Positions 36,053-44,526 of a stretch of 64,000 bases of DNA are shown here, one piece after another; positions within the stretch are counted from its first letter, which is position 1, and the number at the start of each line of letters is the position of its first letter. The translations under genes and the position numbers were made by a program. This DNA comes from Streptococcus pneumoniae. GTDB lineage: Bacteria; Bacillota; Bacilli; Lactobacillales; Streptococcaceae. The stretch covers positions 104,034-168,033 of the forward strand of contig NZ_CKYA01000004.1 of NCBI RefSeq assembly GCF_001113365.1, read 5' to 3'. The notes below the pieces were generated by a model, which ran no database searches, was not told where the DNA came from, and was given only the letters and a program-made list of their open reading frames with translations.

Positions 36053-36082
36053 CTCAAAGTTGAATTTACAGTTTAACAACAA

Positions 36083-36110
36083 AATTATTTAATAAAACTA
36101 TTAAATAATT
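36083..36110 (-). terminator. A/T-only perfect hairpin after the peptide operon
   Basis: AATTATTTAATA and TATTAAATAATT form a perfect 12-pair stem around AAAC. It lies about 60 bases past the last gene of the minus-strand peptide cluster. With no G/C pairs and no clear T run its terminator role is doubtful. Confidence 0.3.
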
Positions 36111-36172
36111 AGAGAAACCAAAGCAATACCTTCAAGTAGCCAAACCAGGGGGAGATATTTATTTAGTTATTG

Positions 36173-36352
36173 CTACCTAAGCATGTCTGGATCCACAAAT
36201 AATCTAACTTCTCCAGTTTGATCATCAACAATAGCTTTTACTTCAACCCCCTTTTTTATAAACCCCTTAGAGGAAGTTATGTCAAGCCTTAGTCGAATAA
36301 CATCATCTGTATTTCCAAACCCACTCGTTAGGGTTCTAAATGTTTTTTTCAT
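36173..36352 (-). CDS. small unknown protein of the peptide cluster
   Basis: A 59-residue ORF that I do not recognise. It starts MKKTFRTLTSGFGNTDD and ends VRLFVDPDMLR, is mixed in charge and beta-like with no membrane segment or Cys. Its ATG is 6 bases after the stop of peptide A and AGGTGA overlaps that stop, so translation is probably coupled. Position and size would suit an immunity or accessory protein of a bacteriocin-type operon, but that is inference. Confidence 0.6.
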   Translation of the reverse strand: MKKTFRTLTSGFGNTDDVIRLRLDITSSKGFIKKGVEVKAIVDDQTGEVRLFVDPDMLR

Positions 36353-36358
36353 AATAGA

Positions 36359-36562
36359 TTAGTCACCTGCACTAGATACTGAGGAAGCAGATGATATAGA
36401 GCTACCGCAACTACCAGCACATGCTAAGCTACCTCCAGTCGCAAATGAACCCGTAGAAGTGAAACCTGCTAGCTCCGCTTCATCAAATTGCTCTTCTATA
36501 TAAACATCTTCCATAACACTGGGATTAATAGTAGAGATAGTAGTGTTATAAATATTTTCCAT
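36359..36562 (-). CDS. precursor-like peptide A (Ser/Gly/Cys-rich core)
   Basis: A 67-residue peptide starting MENIYNTT. An acidic leader ends around VYIEEQFDEAELAG. The remaining 35 residues consist almost entirely of Ser, Gly, Ala, Thr, Phe and two Cys (SLACAGSCGSS). This leader/core layout, and two paralogues directly upstream, suggest a ribosomally made, modified peptide such as a thiazole/oxazole or thiopeptide-type bacteriocin. No modifying enzyme lies nearby, so the class is open. The start follows AAAGGGTATTCAAA, a moderate ribosome site. Confidence 0.7.
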   Translation of the reverse strand: MENIYNTTISTINPSVMEDVYIEEQFDEAELAGFTSTGSFATGGSLACAGSCGSSISSASSVSSAGD

Positions 36563-36597
36563 TTTGAATACCCTTTTTCTATGATAAATTATGCAAA

Positions 36598-36777
36598 CTA
36601 ACCGAAGGACGATGCACTGCCTCCGCTTGAAGCAGTAGCCGCACAACCTCCAAAAGTCGATGCAGAGGAAAATGTTGAAGCAGAACCCCATGTTCCAGCC
36701 ATATTATCCATTTCCAACTGTTCCTCTACAAAAAGGTCCGTTGAACTTACTAATTCAATATCAATAATATTTTCCAT
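36598..36777 (-). CDS. precursor-like peptide B
   Basis: A 59-residue peptide starting MENIIDIELV. The leader contains FVEEQLEMDNMA, shared almost exactly with peptide C. The core after it is about 33 residues of Gly, Ser, Ala, Thr, Phe, one Trp and one Cys (TFGGCAATASSGG) and ends SASSFG like peptide C. AAAAGGA precedes the ATG. It lies between peptides A and C on the minus strand. Confidence 0.7.
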   Translation of the reverse strand: MENIIDIELVSSTDLFVEEQLEMDNMAGTWGSASTFSSASTFGGCAATASSGGSASSFG

Positions 36778-36814
36778 TTTTATCCTTTTCTAAAATATTT
36801 TACTGATGTCGTTA

Positions 36815-36988
36815 TTACCCAAAACTAGAAGCTGAAGAAGCTGAAGCAACCGTTGATGCTGGACAAGAACCTGAACTTGCTGAGCTAAAAGTGCCAAATG
36901 AAGCTGCCATATTATCCATTTCTAACTGTTCTTCCAAAAAAAATTCTTCAGTAATAAATGGATTTATTTCTTCAAGAATATGTTCTAT
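36815..36988 (-). CDS. precursor-like peptide C with ATA in place of the start codon
   Basis: 57 codons homologous to peptide B: leader FFLEEQLEMDNMA, core ASFGTFSSASSGSCPAS... ending SASSFG. The codon matching the ATG of its paralogues is ATA (36986-36988), placed normally after AGAGGAGAAAT. Upstream to the in-frame TAA there is no ATG, GTG or TTG. Either translation begins at a rare ATA codon or the gene has just been silenced; the body is intact, which argues for recent loss or for use of the odd codon. Confidence 0.6.
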   Translation of the reverse strand: MEHILEEINPFITEEFFLEEQLEMDNMAASFGTFSSASSGSCPASTVASASSASSFG

Positions 36989-37091
36989 TATTCTATTTCT
37001 CCTCTCTTTATAATTTAAAAATACATTAACTGTTGCATAAGATTATCACCGCTCTCAATTACAATTCACGTATTTTTAATAGGGGATATTT

Positions 37092-37862
37092 TCAAATTTC
37101 CTGAATTCTTCTTTTTTCCAAACAATAAACCGCTAAAGTGAATACAAAAAACAAGATAAACAATAAAAAGAGAGAGAGTTCTTTGGATAACCACATTTTT
37201 TCACTTATATTCATTTCAAATAAAATAAAATCATTCAAAATTATTAGAGGATTCCAAAAAAGATACGTGTAAAATATCGTGACTTCCTTTCCTAATAAAC
37301 TAGCGAATAAAGTTGGCATTGAGATTGAAAACATCAATATCAAATTTACAGGTGTCATGATTGCATTAACTTTAGACATACTCTTAATAAATAAGGAAAT
37401 TAATATTCCTAATGGATACATCACTATAAAAATAATATTTGAAGCAATACTAAGATGGATAATGTGAGTATACATATTTTTCACTATTGATAAGAACAAA
37501 AGTAAAAGAGGTAATTAGAATACATTAAACAACAAGAGCATAGCTACAAAAGTACCAATATAAAATTCTAGATTACTAACATCAGTATGTGATAAAAAAT
37601 TAAAAAAATTTGTTTGTCTTTTTTCTGTAAAACTACTAATGTTTAAAGTGAAAGAGAATGATAAAACGAGTAGCATCAAACTCATAGGTAAAAATTGCCC
37701 ATAGAGTAACAAACTTATAATATCTGTGTTATTTAATATATTTTTAATTGCTAGACCAATAATTAAAAATACAGTAGATGGAATAATTGAACTGATAATG
37801 ATTCCATAATTTCTCATATTTTCTAAAAAACTAAACTTAATCATCCGTAATATTTTTTTCAA
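37092..37862 (-). pseudogene. ABC-2-type permease with in-frame stop
   Basis: A six-span permease of about 256 codons with a single TAA after codon 115 (…LLLFNVF, stop, LPLLLLFL…). Both halves are in the same frame (37515-37862 and 37092-37499), so one base change, not a frameshift, interrupts it. The halves together have the expected length and membrane spans for a partner of the ATPase just upstream. Unless the stop is read through or the halves assemble, export through this complex is lost. Confidence 0.8.
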
Positions 37863-37865
37863 TAT

Positions 37866-38570
37866 TTAAATCCTCTTTTCATATATTGTCTTCCCAGTAA
37901 CTGCCAAATATAAATCTTCTATGGTATTTACTTTATAGTTAGAGAACAGATTATTATAGTCTCCACAACACTTGACATTACCATTATCTAAAATTATCAA
38001 ATCACTCGTGAATAACTGCATATCCTCTAATTCATGACTAATAACAATGAATAATTTATCAAGATAATTTTGGGATAAGTACTGATTGAGTTCTTTCTTC
38101 TTTTCAAAATCCAACTCTGAAAATGGTTCATCCAAAATTACAATTTTCTTATTCATTACTAATGAAATGAATATTGATAGGGATTTACGCTGTCCACCTG
38201 ATAAAGATTTCACCTTTTTCTTTAAAATATTAGCAATCTCAAGAAAATTATAGAGCTCCTGATCAAACCGATACGACGAGACCGAAGATTTAAAAAAATT
38301 GATTACTTCTGACACTTTCAAATTTTCTAGTATATTAAAATGCTGAGGTTGATAAGCTATTTCTCTATAAAATTGAACCTTTTTATTATAAGTAATACTG
38401 CCCTTATAGCTTATATGTCCTGCGATACAATCAATTAAAGTAGATTTTCCTGATCCGTTTTTTCCAAGTAAAAAATACCTCTTACCTTTTTCCAATTCTA
38501 GATTTACATCCCTTAAAGCAACTGTGTCTTTGTATGTTTTAATAACATTAGATATAACTAATTTTTCCAT
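37866..38570 (-). CDS. ABC transporter ATP-binding protein (peptide export or immunity type)
   Basis: A 234-residue ATPase. Walker A is LGKNGSGKST near residue 36, the signature LSGGQRKSLSIFI and Walker B KIVILDEPFSELD. The H-loop is VISHELEDM. It resembles the CcmA-like ATPases of bacteriocin export or self-protection transporters. Its stop lies 3 bases before the permease start. It is divergent from the Rgg-type regulator. Its partner permease carries a premature stop. Confidence 0.88.
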   Translation of the reverse strand: MEKLVISNVIKTYKDTVALRDVNLELEKGKRYFLLGKNGSGKSTLIDCIAGHISYKGSITYNKKVQFYREIAYQPQHFNILENLKVSEVINFFKSSVSSYRFDQELYNFLEIANILKKKVKSLSGGQRKSLSIFISLVMNKKIVILDEPFSELDFEKKKELNQYLSQNYLDKLFIVISHELEDMQLFTSDLIILDNGNVKCCGDYNNLFSNYKVNTIEDLYLAVTGKTIYEKRI

Positions 38571-38584
38571 TTTTATCTCCTATT

Positions 38585-38722
38585 CTACTGCAAACGCGAA
38601 AACTGGCATTTGGGTATTCAAAGAATTCTTAGTCAGACCATAAAATTCAACAAGTCTAATTCCCGCAAAAACTGTTCCTCTAGTTTCTTTTCGAGTAGCT
38701 AAAATTGATAACTGATTTTATT
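38585..38722 (-). other. start-less open frame upstream of the ATPase gene
   Basis: 45 codons are open from an in-frame TAA to TAG (…RGTVFAGIRLVEFYGLTKNS…). No initiation codon lies before the ninth-last residue. The composition is protein-like, but I do not recognise it. It could be the end of a lost gene. The same stretch must hold the divergent promoters of the ATPase gene and the regulator. Confidence 0.2.
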
Positions 38723-38775
38723 TATTGTACAATAACTAAAAACGGATTTAATTTTTGTTGGGAAAATGGGAAATT

Positions 38776-39627
38776 ATGAAATCAAAACTTGGCATCACAC
38801 TTAGAAAAGTTCGTAAAGGAAAACAAATTAGTCTATGCTCTGTAGCAGATGAACATCTTTCAAAATCTCAAATATCTAGATTCGAACGTGGGGAATCAGA
38901 GATATCTTGTATTCGACTTATCAATATTTTAGACAAATTACACATTACTTTAGATGAGTTTCTTGTTTTACATAATGAAGATTATACTAATACTGAATTA
39001 TTCGCTAATTTGGTTCAATATATTCGTAAGCAATATTCATCACAAAACATCAAAAATATAGCTGCTCTACTTTCTGACTCATCACATTACACTTTAAATT
39101 CTTTCGAGAAGACAATGATAAAATCCATTCTACATACAATGGATTCCAGTATTATTCCATCAAATAAAGAATTACTTCAATTGACAGATTATCTCTTTAA
39201 AGTTGAAAAATGGGGTTACTATGAAATCACTTTATTAGGTAACTGTGTCCGAACAATAAACTACAACTCCTACTTCCTGTTAACAAAGGAAATGTTGAAC
39301 AATTACATCTACTCTTCATTGAATAAAACAAATAAGCGAATTGTCACTCAATTGGCCATCAATTGTCTAATTCTGAGCGTAGATAAGGAAGAATTTTCAA
39401 ACTGTACTTGTCTAATCACCGAAATAAAAGCATTATTAGATAATGAATTAAACTTTTATGAACAGACAGTTTTTCTCTATGCAACTGGTTACTTTGAATT
39501 TAAGCGTCATTCAGATAGCGGAATTGAAAAAATGAAACAGGCCATACAAGTCCTGGATATTTTAGGAGAAGACAAGTTAAAATTACACTATACTAACCAT
39601 TTCTATAAACTGGTAAACAAAGAATAG
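38776..39627 (+). CDS. Rgg/MutR-type transcriptional regulator
   Basis: A 283-residue regulator. The N-terminal XRE helix-turn-helix (GITLRKVRKGKQISLCSVAD, SKSQISRFERGES) is followed by a helical, TPR-like C-terminal domain of the Rgg/GadR/MutR kind. Such proteins commonly sense short peptides and control neighbouring peptide or bacteriocin genes. No hydrophobic SHP-type pheromone gene was found next to it. ATG at 38776 is chosen over an upstream TTG because it begins the HTH. A TACAAT -10 lies near 38727-38732. It is divergent from the ABC-peptide genes, its likely targets. Confidence 0.85.
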   Translation: MKSKLGITLRKVRKGKQISLCSVADEHLSKSQISRFERGESEISCIRLINILDKLHITLDEFLVLHNEDYTNTELFANLVQYIRKQYSSQNIKNIAALLSDSSHYTLNSFEKTMIKSILHTMDSSIIPSNKELLQLTDYLFKVEKWGYYEITLLGNCVRTINYNSYFLLTKEMLNNYIYSSLNKTNKRIVTQLAINCLILSVDKEEFSNCTCLITEIKALLDNELNFYEQTVFLYATGYFEFKRHSDSGIEKMKQAIQVLDILGEDKLKLHYTNHFYKLVNKE

Positions 39628-39726
39628 ATGAAATGATTCTCTACTATTTAACATTTTACAAATCAAGGGTGTCTCCATAAACTCACAACATCTCTAATGA
39701 TTTTACCCTGATAGCAATAGACAGTT

Positions 39727-39765
39727 AAAAAGCCCTGAAATCAGCTAAATTTCAAGGCTTTCTTT
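39727..39765. terminator. bidirectional terminator between regulator and smc
   Basis: AAAGCC-TGAAAT and ATTTCA-GGCTTT pair across CAGCTAA, with A and T runs on either side. It can end both the plus-strand regulator and the minus-strand rnc-smc transcript. Confidence 0.75.
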
Positions 39766-39791
39766 ATATGCTATTGTATCAATTTACTTAT

Positions 39792-39824
39792 TCCGATTTC
39801 TGTTGCTACTAGTTTAATTGTCAT
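39792..39824 (-). pseudogene. 5' stub of the HAD phosphatase gene overlapping the smc stop
   Basis: ATGA joins the smc stop to an ATG that opens MTIKLVATEIG, matching the start of the HAD gene at 34927 (MIKLVATDMDG). GTTGCTACTAGTTTAAT (plus strand) is identical at 39802-39818 and 34908-34924. It marks the right border of the acquired cassette. Confidence 0.8.
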
Positions 39825-42800
39825 CCTTCAATACTTTCTAAATCTTTTAACTTCACCGAAACAATTTTTGAGACACCTGATTCTTGCATGGTCACTCCAT
39901 AGATGGAATCAGCCGCCGCCATGGTTCCCTTACGGTGGGTCACGACGATAAACTGGCTATCCTTGTCAAATCGATTGAGGTAATCCCCAAAACGTTTAAC
40001 ATTGGCTTCATCCAGCGCAGCTTCCACCTCATCCAAAATGACAAATGGAATGGTCTTGACACGAATAATGGAGAAGAGCAAGGCAAGAGCTGATAGGGCT
40101 TTTTCCCCACCACTCATCAGATTAAGAGACTGGATTTTCTTGCCTGGAGGTTGGACAGAAATCTCAACCCCAGCTGTCAACAAGTCTCCCTCAGTCAAAA
40201 TGAGGTCCGCCTGACCTCCACCAAACATCTGCTTGAAGGTCACTTTAAAGGACTCACGAATAGCCTCAAAGGTTGATTTAAAGCGATCTTTGACCTCATC
40301 ATTCATCTCTGTAATAGTCTCAAGGAGCAGATTTTTCGCTGACAAAATATCATCTCGCTGGCTATTGAGGAAATCCAGACGGCTGTGAACTTCTTCGTAC
40401 TGGTCAATAGCTTCTATATTGACAGGACCCAGTGAGCGAATAGCCTTCTCTAAATCCTTAACTTCTTGCTCTGCCAGATTGAGGTTTTCCAATTCATGTG
40501 CCTTTTCTAGTGCTTCAGTATAGCTAATCTGATACTGGTCTGTTAATTGGCTTTGTAAATGGCGCAAGCGCTCGCTGACCTTTTCTTTCTTAGCTTCAGC
40601 ACGTGTTTGCTTGCGAATCCACTCCTCGTTCTGCTGGCGAGCCTGATCCAAATGACTAGCAATATCATCCAGTTGACCTTCAATATCATCCAACTCAAAC
40701 TGCTTGCGAATCAAACCTTGTTGGAGGTTTGTTTTCTGCATTTTGGCTTCTTCGGCCTGTTGACTGAGCAAATCCGTATCAACTTTCTCAAGATTGTCAA
40801 CCTTTTCTTGAAGAAGACGCTGGATTTCCTCTTGCTCAAGATCAAGATTACTTAGTTCCTTACCTAAGCGCTCAATATCAGCAACTTCGTAACGTTTTTG
40901 CCCTTGCAGTTCTGTCTTAAGCAGGCGAGCTTGCGCTAGCTCTTCCTGCAAGTTTTGATAGCGTTCTTGGATGGCGTTTTTGTTAGACTTAATCTCTTCA
41001 ATCTCAGATTCCAGATTTTGCTTGTCACTGGCTATAGTAGCAAGTCGCTCTTGGCATTTTTCCTTATCTGCTTGCCAATCTCCCTCAGAAAGACGATTTA
41101 ATTCTTCTTCTTGGAGTTTCCAAAGAGTCTCCAGTTCCTCAACTTGCTGACTGGTCTGCTGATAAGCGAGGGACAAGGCTTGCTCCTGAATACGAGCCTG
41201 CTCTCCTTGAGATTTGATAGCTTCTAATGATTCGGTCAATCTAGCCATCTGGTCTTGTAAGGTCTTCAAAGCCACTTCTTCTGAACGAAGACTTGCTTCC
41301 TCTTCAGCAATTTCTTTTTGTAATTGCTCCAGCTCTGGCTTGATAAAAATACTGTTATTCTGGCGATTGGCTCCACCTGCATAGGAACCACCCGTGCGTA
41401 ATTCTGTCCCATCCAATGTCACCATACGAACCTGATAACGAATCTGGCGAGCAGCTGCACGCGCATGTTCTACGGTATCAAAAATAGCTGTTGTAGCTAG
41501 CAAATTCTTGAAAATAGCTTCCAACCTATTATCGAAAGTAACCAGCTCATCTGCCATGCCCAAAAATCCCGGACTTGCAGCAATAGTATCTTGGTTCTGG
41601 CTAGAAATCGTACGCGCCTTGATCGTTGTCAAAGGAAGAAAGGTTGCACGACCGGATCTGTTTCGTTTAAGGAAATCAATCGCCTTGGTTGCCGCCTCTT
41701 CATCTTCTACGATGATATGCTGACTGCTGGCTCCAAGCGCAATTTCTAGAGCAGTTTGATAACGCACATCAAAAGTTAAATGCTCACTAACTGCACCAAT
41801 AATCCCACCAAGGCGGTCTTTTTCTTGGAGAACACTCTTAACACCTGCATAAAAGTTACTATGATTTCTCAGTATATTTTCCAAACTTTGGGCTCTGGCC
41901 TGCTTGTTTTTAAGACTGTCCAGACGGTCAAAGAGTTGACTTTGTTGTGCTTGATAGGAAGTTTTCTGTTCCTCTTGCTCCTTGGCACAGACTTGGTAGT
42001 CTACCAATAATTTATGAACCTGCTCCTTGGCAGTTTCAAGCTCAGCCTCTTGCTGACCAGCCTTCTCTTTAGCTGTAGCCAGCTGTTCTTTCAGCTTTTC
42101 TAGTTGATCTGCTTGTTTTTGAGAAAGCTGACGACTATTTTCCAACTCGTTTTCGATACGGGTTAACTGGTTTGAGACATCAGCTTCTTCTTGTAAAAGG
42201 GTTACAAAGCGTTCACGTAAGAGCTCAATCATCTGATCAGGATCATCTGAAAAAGCCAGCAATTCAGCTTCTAAACGATTGAGTTTTTGATTATTTTGGA
42301 CTAGATTTTCTTCCAAGAGGGCTAAAGAGCTTTCTTTATCAGATTTTTCTTGGCTGAGTGATTTTCTCTTATCTTCCAAAGCAGCCAAACGAACTTGTGC
42401 TTCCTGTTGATTCAGGGCTACTTGCTCAGATTCTAATTTCGATAGGGCTAATTTTCTCTCTAAATCACTAATTAGACTGGTCAAATCCATCAAACTGCCC
42501 TGATCTTTGGCCATTTCAGCCTGTAAATCTTGGCGTTGCTTCTTGAGATTCTGATTTTCTTCTTCTAATTTTTCACGCTTTTGGTAGTAGCTTGTCAAGA
42601 GTTCCTGAACCTGAGCCAACTCTTCTTCTGTAGACTCTAGTTCAACCTTATTTTCCTTGATTTGAGCAACCAGCACGTCTAAATAAATAGCCTTGCGTTG
42701 ACCTTCCAAGTCTAAAAACTTACGGGCATTCTCAGCTTGCTTCTCAAGAGGCTTGATTTGATTATCCAACTCGTAGATAATGTCTTCAAGACGGTCCAGA

Positions 42801-43360
42801 TTATCCTGAGTTTGTTGCAATTTGCTCTCAGTCTCTTTTCTACGAGTCTTGTATTTCAAAACCCCTGCAGCTTCTTCAAAAATAGCTCGGCGTTCCTCAG
42901 GCTTAGAATTAAAAATCTCCTCAACCTTCCCTTGGGAAATGATGGAGAAGGAATCTCGTCCCAATCCAGTATCCAAGAAAAGGTCATGAATATCACGCAG
43001 ACGGACTTTCTTGCCGTCAATCTTGTATTCGCTATCTCCACTACGATAGATATGGCGTTCTACCCTGATTTCTTGACCTGCATCCTTGATAAATCCATCA
43101 TTATTATCCAGAGTCACAACTACAGAAGCATAATTGAGCGGTTTGCGACTTTCAGTTCCAGCAAAAATGACATCCGGCATCTTGCCCCCACGGAGACTCT
43201 TGACACTAGACTCCCCCAAGGCCCAACGAAGACTTTCTGTAATATTCGACTTTCCAGATCCATTGGGTCCAACGACTGCCGTCACCCCTTGGTCAAATAC
43301 AACCTTGGTCTTATCAGCAAAAGACTTGAATCCCTGAATTTCGATTTCCTTTAAATACAT
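39821..43360 (-). CDS. smc: chromosome partition protein Smc
   Basis: Condensin-type ATPase organising and segregating the chromosome with ScpA and ScpB. The 1179-residue protein has N-terminal Walker A GPNGSGKSN near residue 32, two long coiled coils (about 170-500 and 670-1020), a hinge around residues 510-640 and a C-terminal head with signature LMSGGEKALSALALL and Walker B VILDEVEAALDEAN. It overlaps rnc by 10 bases. Codons and coiled-coil lengths are normal; no lesion was seen. Confidence 0.97.
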   Translation of the reverse strand: MYLKEIEIQGFKSFADKTKVVFDQGVTAVVGPNGSGKSNITESLRWALGESSVKSLRGGKMPDVIFAGTESRKPLNYASVVVTLDNNDGFIKDAGQEIRVERHIYRSGDSEYKIDGKKVRLRDIHDLFLDTGLGRDSFSIISQGKVEEIFNSKPEERRAIFEEAAGVLKYKTRRKETESKLQQTQDNLDRLEDIIYELDNQIKPLEKQAENARKFLDLEGQRKAIYLDVLVAQIKENKVELESTEEELAQVQELLTSYYQKREKLEEENQNLKKQRQDLQAEMAKDQGSLMDLTSLISDLERKLALSKLESEQVALNQQEAQVRLAALEDKRKSLSQEKSDKESSLALLEENLVQNNQKLNRLEAELLAFSDDPDQMIELLRERFVTLLQEEADVSNQLTRIENELENSRQLSQKQADQLEKLKEQLATAKEKAGQQEAELETAKEQVHKLLVDYQVCAKEQEEQKTSYQAQQSQLFDRLDSLKNKQARAQSLENILRNHSNFYAGVKSVLQEKDRLGGIIGAVSEHLTFDVRYQTALEIALGASSQHIIVEDEEAATKAIDFLKRNRSGRATFLPLTTIKARTISSQNQDTIAASPGFLGMADELVTFDNRLEAIFKNLLATTAIFDTVEHARAAARQIRYQVRMVTLDGTELRTGGSYAGGANRQNNSIFIKPELEQLQKEIAEEEASLRSEEVALKTLQDQMARLTESLEAIKSQGEQARIQEQALSLAYQQTSQQVEELETLWKLQEEELNRLSEGDWQADKEKCQERLATIASDKQNLESEIEEIKSNKNAIQERYQNLQEELAQARLLKTELQGQKRYEVADIERLGKELSNLDLEQEEIQRLLQEKVDNLEKVDTDLLSQQAEEAKMQKTNLQQGLIRKQFELDDIEGQLDDIASHLDQARQQNEEWIRKQTRAEAKKEKVSERLRHLQSQLTDQYQISYTEALEKAHELENLNLAEQEVKDLEKAIRSLGPVNIEAIDQYEEVHSRLDFLNSQRDDILSAKNLLLETITEMNDEVKDRFKSTFEAIRESFKVTFKQMFGGGQADLILTEGDLLTAGVEISVQPPGKKIQSLNLMSGGEKALSALALLFSIIRVKTIPFVILDEVEAALDEANVKRFGDYLNRFDKDSQFIVVTHRKGTMAAADSIYGVTMQESGVSKIVSVKLKDLESIEG

Positions 43361-44049
43361 GAATCCAGCCCTTTCTCAACGGCATTTTTAGCAGCTTCCT
43401 GCTCTGCTAATTTCTTAGAACGACCTTGACCTTGACCAATACTCTTGCCTTCAACAAGAACTTCTACATCAAAGACCTTATCATGGGCAGGACCCGTTTC
43501 AGAAATCACCTGATAACGAATAGCCACATCCCCATTGACCTGTAGTAACTCTTGGAGATGGGTTTTGTAGTCTGTAATCATCTCAAACTCGCCTGCTTCA
43601 ACCTTAGGAATCATGACTTGATAGATAAATTCCTTGACCTTGACCACATCCTTGTCCAAAAGGAGGGCACCAAGAAAGGCTTCAAAGGCATCACCAAGAA
43701 TGGTATCACGATTGCGTCCACCAGATTTTTCTTCCCCCTTACCCAGCTTGATAAACTGATCAAACTGGCAATCACGCGCAAAACCAGCCAAACTCTCCTC
43801 ACGGACAATCATGGCACGAAGTTTAGATAAATCCCCCTCAGGCTTTTTAGGATATTTTTTATACAGATATTCTGAAATCAATAACTGTAGAACAGCGTCT
43901 CCTAAAAATTCCAAGCGTTCATTGTGTGAAATTTTTAAGAGGCGGTGCTCATTGGCATAACTCGTATGAGTAAAGGCAGTCTCCAGTAAATTTTTGTCTG
44001 CAAATTCGATTGCAAAATGGTTCTTTAGTACAGTTTGTAATTCTTTCAT
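43351..44049 (-). CDS. rnc: ribonuclease III
   Basis: Double-strand-specific endoribonuclease for rRNA maturation and mRNA/small-RNA processing. The 232-residue protein has the catalytic signature HNERLEFLGDAVLQLLIS near residue 38, the second acidic motif GDAFEAFLGAL near 118, and a C-terminal dsRNA-binding domain (about 158-228) ending GRSKKLAEQEAAKNAVEK. It is the first gene of rnc-smc. Confidence 0.97.
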   Translation of the reverse strand: MKELQTVLKNHFAIEFADKNLLETAFTHTSYANEHRLLKISHNERLEFLGDAVLQLLISEYLYKKYPKKPEGDLSKLRAMIVREESLAGFARDCQFDQFIKLGKGEEKSGGRNRDTILGDAFEAFLGALLLDKDVVKVKEFIYQVMIPKVEAGEFEMITDYKTHLQELLQVNGDVAIRYQVISETGPAHDKVFDVEVLVEGKSIGQGQGRSKKLAEQEAAKNAVEKGLDSCI

Positions 44050-44168
44050 ACCAACCTCTTTCTAACTGATAACAGTCCTTTTTATTATATCAAAAAAAGC
44101 CCCCTGAGTCACTTTAAAACGGGACTGGAGAGCATTTGGGAATTCTTTAAAATAAGATTTTCAGTTTT

Positions 44169-44271
44169 ATACTCAATGAAAATCAAAGAGAAAACTAGGA
44201 AACTAGCTGCAGGCTGTACTTGAGTACGACAAGGCGACGTTGACGTGGTTTGAAGAGATTTTCGAAGAGTA
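44169..44271 (-). repeat. BOX element (A-C)
   Basis: boxA reads from the right end on the minus strand (ATACTCTTCGAAAATC) and boxC occupies the left. No B unit is present. It lies between rnc and the tRNA gene. The flanking 44272-44349 shows a short duplication, GGACTGGAGAGCATTTGG-like at 44119 and GTACTGGAGGGGATTTGG-like at 44279, each followed by TTTTCAGTTTT. Confidence 0.92.
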
Positions 44272-44349
44272 TTAAATGGTACTGGAGGGGATTTGGACAT
44301 TCTTTAGACAGAGATTTTCAGTTTTAAGAGCCAATTTAAGGCTGTGTAA

Positions 44350-44380
44350 AGAAAAAAGCCCTATTAAAGGCTTTTTAGGA
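44350..44380 (-). terminator. tRNA-Arg terminator
   Basis: On the minus strand AAAGCC, a short loop and GGGCTTTTTTC form a small hairpin with T run about 15 bases after the tRNA gene. Confidence 0.7.
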
Positions 44381-44389
44381 TGTTTACAT

Positions 44390-44460
44390 CCACCCTGAGG
44401 GAATCGAACCCCCATCTCAAGAACCGGAATCTTACGTGATATCCATTACACTAAGGGTGG
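44390..44460 (-). tRNA. tRNA-Arg (anticodon CCG)
   Basis: The 71 bases fold as a tRNA. The acceptor stem is CCACCCT/AGGGTGG, the D arm GTGT...TCAC, the anticodon stem TAAGA/TCTTG with loop TTCCGGT (anticodon CCG, decoding CGG), and the T arm GGGGG-TTCGATT-CCCTC. CCA is not encoded. Downstream on this strand is a terminator. Confidence 0.96.
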
Positions 44461-44526
44461 AAACTTGTTTTATTATAACAGAAATTTGCTCTAATAACAA
44501 GTTTTTTTCTGGTCAGATGGCCCGTC

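Noticed and set aside
35842..36057. 71-codon open frame on the minus strand beside the IS200 element
   Set aside because: It is translation of the hairpin repeat and IS end; composition and position give no support for a gene.
38571..38775. SHP pheromone gene next to the Rgg-type regulator
   Set aside because: No short hydrophobic ORF with a start codon and ribosome site was found on either strand.
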